Shown here in pieces: positions 23,962 to 26,368 of a DNA stretch of 26,368 bases. The stretch comes from JAUNKE01 sp041853585 (GTDB lineage: Bacteria; Bacillota; Clostridia; Peptostreptococcales; Filifactoraceae), in assembly GCA_041853585.1 (NCBI GenBank), contig JBGZSM010000046.1, positions 1 to 26,368 on the forward strand. The letters run 5' to 3'. The translations under genes were made by a program, and so were the position numbers. A model generated the notes under the pieces. The model saw nothing but the letters and a program-made list of their open reading frames with translations. It did not search any database and was not told where the DNA came from. The stretch's first letter is position 1, and the number at the start of each line of letters is the position of its first letter.

Positions 23962-24242
23962 AAGCGTATTAAATAGCTAAAATAAACCTTTACGGATACA
24001 TATCTAATTTCGGTGTGTGGATTTTGAAATCAAATACGATACTAAAACAATGGCGGTACATACAAAAATAAAAACTTTATTGTTATACGATTGGCGATAT
24101 GAAGTTCTGAACAGTCGGTAAGTTGAAAGTGGGTCGAAGGATGGAAATTATGAATAATATTGAGAAAACAAGTTACAAAACGACAGGCAGCAAAATAAGT
24201 GACAGCGTAAAAAACACAACAAACGACAGGAAAGAAAATTTC

Positions 24243-25856
24243 ATGAGAGAGAGTGCTTTACTTTCGAAAGTCATTCTTCTTTTTGCATGCATTTTTTTGT
24301 TCGTGGGTTGTGCGGAAGAAGAACAAACGATTGACGGGATGAATTTTGGTGTAGAGAATGAACGGATCAAAAATGCTAGACAAATGAAATTTGAAGAAGA
24401 GAACAAAGAAAAGTATCTTCGCCATTTCAACAAAGAAGTATATGATGAAGATTGGACAAGTATTGAGAAAGAACTCAATGCAAAATTCAATCAAGACCTT
24501 CGGGAGCGAATAGATTTTCTGATGAGAACAAAAGAGCCGAATGAAGAAAAACTGCAATACATTCTAAAAACCGAAGTGGAATATGTGCGAGAGGATATGA
24601 GAAAATATCGAGACAAAGAACTTCGCGCCGACAATATCCTGACCAATCCGAAAAGCATAATGAGTATGAAAATTTATTTCTATGGATTTGGCAATCCTAT
24701 GAAAACAAAAGAAGTAAGAAATTATCAATATAGTGACTGGGAATCATTTATATATATGGTGATTGGATATGACACACTTGACAGATATCCTAGAGATGGT
24801 GTGGAAGTGTTTGAATTCTACTACAAGCTATATGATAAAGAGCTGTTGAAAAAATATACGATGGAAGAAATTGAACAACAAAAAGATATCAATATTTTTC
24901 TTGCGGAAGAAGACGGCGAAGGTTCCGGATTTATGCTTAAAACACCTTACTATATAACAGAATCGTTTTATGATGACGGAGGATGCGGTATACTATCTCA
25001 AGGATTTCCAGAGAAAAAAGTAACTCAAATGTTTGAAAAAAAATATGATGTACCCGCTTATCACTATTTTGGCAATTTTTGCGGACTAAAAAAATATCCG
25101 GGAGAATTCGCCTATGTTCATTATTATCCGGATTCAGAAGTTAAAGAAGATTATTATCTTGGGATGTTGTATCAATATTTGATGAACCAACGACTGAAAC
25201 AGATGGTTGAAGAAGCGGGGCTCAGCGACAGAGTGGCTTTTTTGGTTCGGACGGAGCCCGGTGCCGGCTCTACCGGAAGGGAGTATTCAACGAATAAGCG
25301 AGATTATCCTCTTGGGGATGACTTTGATGAAGCTGAATTTTTAAAGAACGGCTTTGCCAAGATAAACGGAACGGTCAGTATCACGCTACTTTATTTAAAA
25401 TCGGAAGAAGAAAAAATAGACTATCCCAAATTAAGAGGGCTGATAAAACAAATCTCGGATGAAATTCAATTGGGCAAATTTGAAAATGACCATCTGCCAC
25501 CGGAGCAACGAGGAATTGGAGAGCAGAAACTGTATGTATATTATTATGATATTGATGAGCATGGCAGAAAGGTGGTTATCGACCTCTTTGAGCAATATCC
25601 GATGACGGAGCGGGATATGCGCAGTGAGGATTTATCGATGGCGGAGTTTCTTTCCATTGATCAGCACACGAGAGCGGAGACACCGGGAATTCACTATTTA
25701 GATATGTTTGCACAACCTACGCTTCGATTAAACCGACATGGACTTCCTCTTGACCAAGAGTATGATGTCTTTATAGGTGTCTTTCTTGATGAAATGCTGT
25801 ATGGTGAAGAAGAAGATGCGATTCGTGAAGGGCTGATAAAAACGAACAACGGATAA
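24243..25856 (+). CDS. Large putative lipoprotein, unrecognised family
   Basis: I do not recognise this 537-residue protein. It begins with a lipoprotein signal (MRESALLSKVILLFACIF then FVGC, Cys at residue 23), so it should sit on the outer membrane face. The rest is hydrophilic, rich in Glu, Lys and Tyr, with helical charged stretches in the first third. A Gly/Cys patch (DDGGCGILSQGFPEKK) and CGLKKYPGEFAYVHYYPD lie near the middle and might form a disulfide; VRTEPGAGSTGREY follows. I chose the ATG at 24243 because it gives a normal signal peptide and follows CAGGAAAG; starts at 24150 or 24141 would add a hydrophilic lead of 31 to 34 residues. Base composition is more AT-rich than the core genes to the left, which fits an accessory or acquired gene. 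Confidence 0.75.
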   Translation: MRESALLSKVILLFACIFLFVGCAEEEQTIDGMNFGVENERIKNARQMKFEEENKEKYLRHFNKEVYDEDWTSIEKELNAKFNQDLRERIDFLMRTKEPNEEKLQYILKTEVEYVREDMRKYRDKELRADNILTNPKSIMSMKIYFYGFGNPMKTKEVRNYQYSDWESFIYMVIGYDTLDRYPRDGVEVFEFYYKLYDKELLKKYTMEEIEQQKDINIFLAEEDGEGSGFMLKTPYYITESFYDDGGCGILSQGFPEKKVTQMFEKKYDVPAYHYFGNFCGLKKYPGEFAYVHYYPDSEVKEDYYLGMLYQYLMNQRLKQMVEEAGLSDRVAFLVRTEPGAGSTGREYSTNKRDYPLGDDFDEAEFLKNGFAKINGTVSITLLYLKSEEEKIDYPKLRGLIKQISDEIQLGKFENDHLPPEQRGIGEQKLYVYYYDIDEHGRKVVIDLFEQYPMTERDMRSEDLSMAEFLSIDQHTRAETPGIHYLDMFAQPTLRLNRHGLPLDQEYDVFIGVFLDEMLYGEEEDAIREGLIKTNNG

Positions 25857-25893
25857 TGGATAAGGTAGAAAAAATATAAAATGGAGGACAAAA

Positions 25894-26004
25894 ATGAAAA
25901 ACAATGTGGTAAAAAAACAAAACGGATATTATACGGAAGAGAGTTTCAATGGAGCATTGCTCAGTGTGAAAAAAACAACGACTTTACACGGAATATCTGT
26001 TTGA
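25894..26004 (+). CDS. Small ORF of 36 codons, unknown
   Basis: An ATG at 25894 follows TGGAGG with good spacing and lies 37 bases after the lipoprotein stop, so it could be translated from the same transcript. The peptide begins MKNNVVKKQNGYYTEE and ends KKTTTLHGISV; it is hydrophilic, with no signal, membrane segment or Cys. It could be a real small protein, a truncated relic of a longer gene, or a leader. The strong ribosome site is the main evidence for translation. Confidence 0.4.
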   Translation: MKNNVVKKQNGYYTEESFNGALLSVKKTTTLHGISV

Positions 26005-26031
26005 AACAATAAAAATAGGTTTTTTGCCTCT

Positions 26032-26059
26032 TTGTATAGGAATAATTAACTGCTATAAT
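26032..26059 (+). promoter_or_regulatory. Extended -10 promoter before the GNAT fragment
   Basis: TTGTAT (26032-26037) is 16 bases from a perfect TATAAT (26054-26059) preceded by TGC, an extended -10. The predicted start is near 26066, about 18 bases before the ATG at 26084. Confidence 0.7.
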
Positions 26060-26083
26060 TAAAATGAATTGAGAGATGTGGGG

Positions 26084-26239
26084 ATGGTTATGGAAGCGCA
26101 AGGAAAATTCATATTGGAAACGGAGAGATTGATACTGAGAGAAATGACATATTCCGATTATAATGCGTTAAGTTTGGTGTTATGCGATAAAGACAATATG
26201 AAATACTTTGATGAAATGTATGACGAAAAAAAAGGGTAA
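26084..26239 (+). pseudogene. N-terminal fragment of a GNAT (RimJ/RimL-like) acetyltransferase
   Basis: The 51-codon reading frame contains ETERLILREMTYSDYNAL, the classic N-terminus of RimJ/RimL-type GNAT acetyltransferases, which transfer acetyl groups from acetyl-CoA to amines. It continues with a typical helix and the MKYFDEMYDE segment, then stops at TAA 26237-26239. The acetyl-CoA-binding core (normally another 110 to 130 residues) is missing, and no frame downstream restores it before a new gene starts about 100 bases later. Its promoter looks intact. Truncation by an insertion or deletion at about 26230-26237 is the simplest reading; a one-base indel cannot be ruled out without the sequence beyond the window. 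Confidence 0.7.
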
Positions 26240-26337
26240 GTTGTAAAATCAAATGCATAGTAATAAATAAGTATAGAAAAAGTCATGAAGATACTGTATA
26301 CTAAGTTCGACCAAAAAATCAGTAAAGGAGTATCCAC

Positions 26338-26368
26338 ATGACCCACTCTAAGTATAACACAGATAATA
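26338..26368 (+). CDS. Start of an unidentified gene running off the window
   Basis: AAAGGAG (26324-26330) is seven bases before an ATG at 26338, and the ten visible codons read MTHSKYNTDN before the window ends. This is a strong translation start but too short to identify. Because it lies right after a truncated GNAT gene, a transposase is a reasonable guess, not a finding. Confidence 0.5.
   Translation, partial: MTHSKYNTDN

Larger units (their letters stand above)
23680..24242 (+). other. Intergenic region with terminator, small inverted repeats and an in-frame open stretch
   Basis: No confident gene lies here. From 23680 the pncB frame stays open for 63 codons to a TAA at 23869-23871 but has no plausible start near its beginning and matches nothing I know. 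Small inverted repeats occur: TCGGATT/AATCCGA around 23702-23725, and ATCCTAT (23766-23772) with ATAGGAT (23789-23795). The terminator for pncB is at 23882-23909. Beyond it the sequence is AT-rich, with one weak promoter candidate and no ORF of note until the lipoprotein gene. Codons in the lipoprotein frame are open from 24123, with possible starts at 24141 and 24150. Confidence 0.5.

Noticed and set aside
26005..26031. Possible terminator around AGGTTTTTTGCCT
   Set aside because: Only three base pairs can form, too weak for a terminator.
1..26368. CRISPR arrays, tRNA or rRNA genes, prophage genes, known riboswitches
   Set aside because: Reading both strands I saw no regular spaced repeats, no cloverleaf or rRNA-like segments, no phage structural genes and no leader matching a riboswitch I know; the gaps are mostly too short.

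Overview
The window looks like a chromosomal stretch of a low- to moderate-GC Gram-positive anaerobe, most likely a member of the Clostridia; genus cannot be fixed by eye. Supporting signs are strong AGGAGG-type ribosome binding sites, frequent GTG/TTG starts, short lipoprotein signal peptides, a DUF4364 protein, the Firmicutes order phoH-ybeY-dgkA-era-recO, and a stand-alone superoxide reductase. Nearly everything is on the + strand, tightly packed with many 1-20 bp overlaps. The only convincing minus-strand gene is the superoxide reductase.

Layout. 1-638: 3' end of a DEAD-box RNA helicase. 642-4732: a signalling cassette made of a lipoprotein with DxNxDG motifs, an OmpR-type response regulator, a sensor histidine kinase and a small membrane protein. 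4742-10676: DUF4364 protein, hypoxanthine phosphoribosyltransferase, an ABC-F ATPase, TrmK tRNA methyltransferase, a Nif3-like protein, an RNase HI-like protein with an extra C-terminal domain, and a THUMP-domain RNA methyltransferase. 10677-11050: relics of a HigBA-type toxin-antitoxin pair, not intact genes. 11050-11457 (minus): superoxide reductase with its own terminator. 11601-16118: phoH, ybeY, dgkA-PAP2 fusion, era, recO and a DUF4342 protein. 16168-19816: PHP-family phosphatase, MsrA-MsrB fusion, a lipoprotein whose ribosome binding site sits in a potential hairpin, and a DegV protein, closed by a terminator. 19866-23909: a promoter-to-terminator unit with prfC, yebC and pncB. 23910-26368: an AT-richer, looser accessory end with an unrecognised lipoprotein, a 36-codon ORF, a GNAT acetyltransferase cut off after about 50 residues, and the start of a gene that leaves the window.

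Most of the window serves RNA and translation: RNA helicase, ABC-F, TrmK, RlmL-like methyltransferase, YbeY, Era and RF3. Recombination repair (RecO), nucleotide and NAD salvage (Hpt, PncB) and oxidative-stress defence (SOR, MsrAB) are added. I do not see a clear new defence or biosynthetic system. The best leads are the lipoprotein/two-component/membrane-protein cassette, the decayed higBA locus beside the superoxide reductase, the RBS-occluding hairpin at 17956-18004, and the accessory right end.
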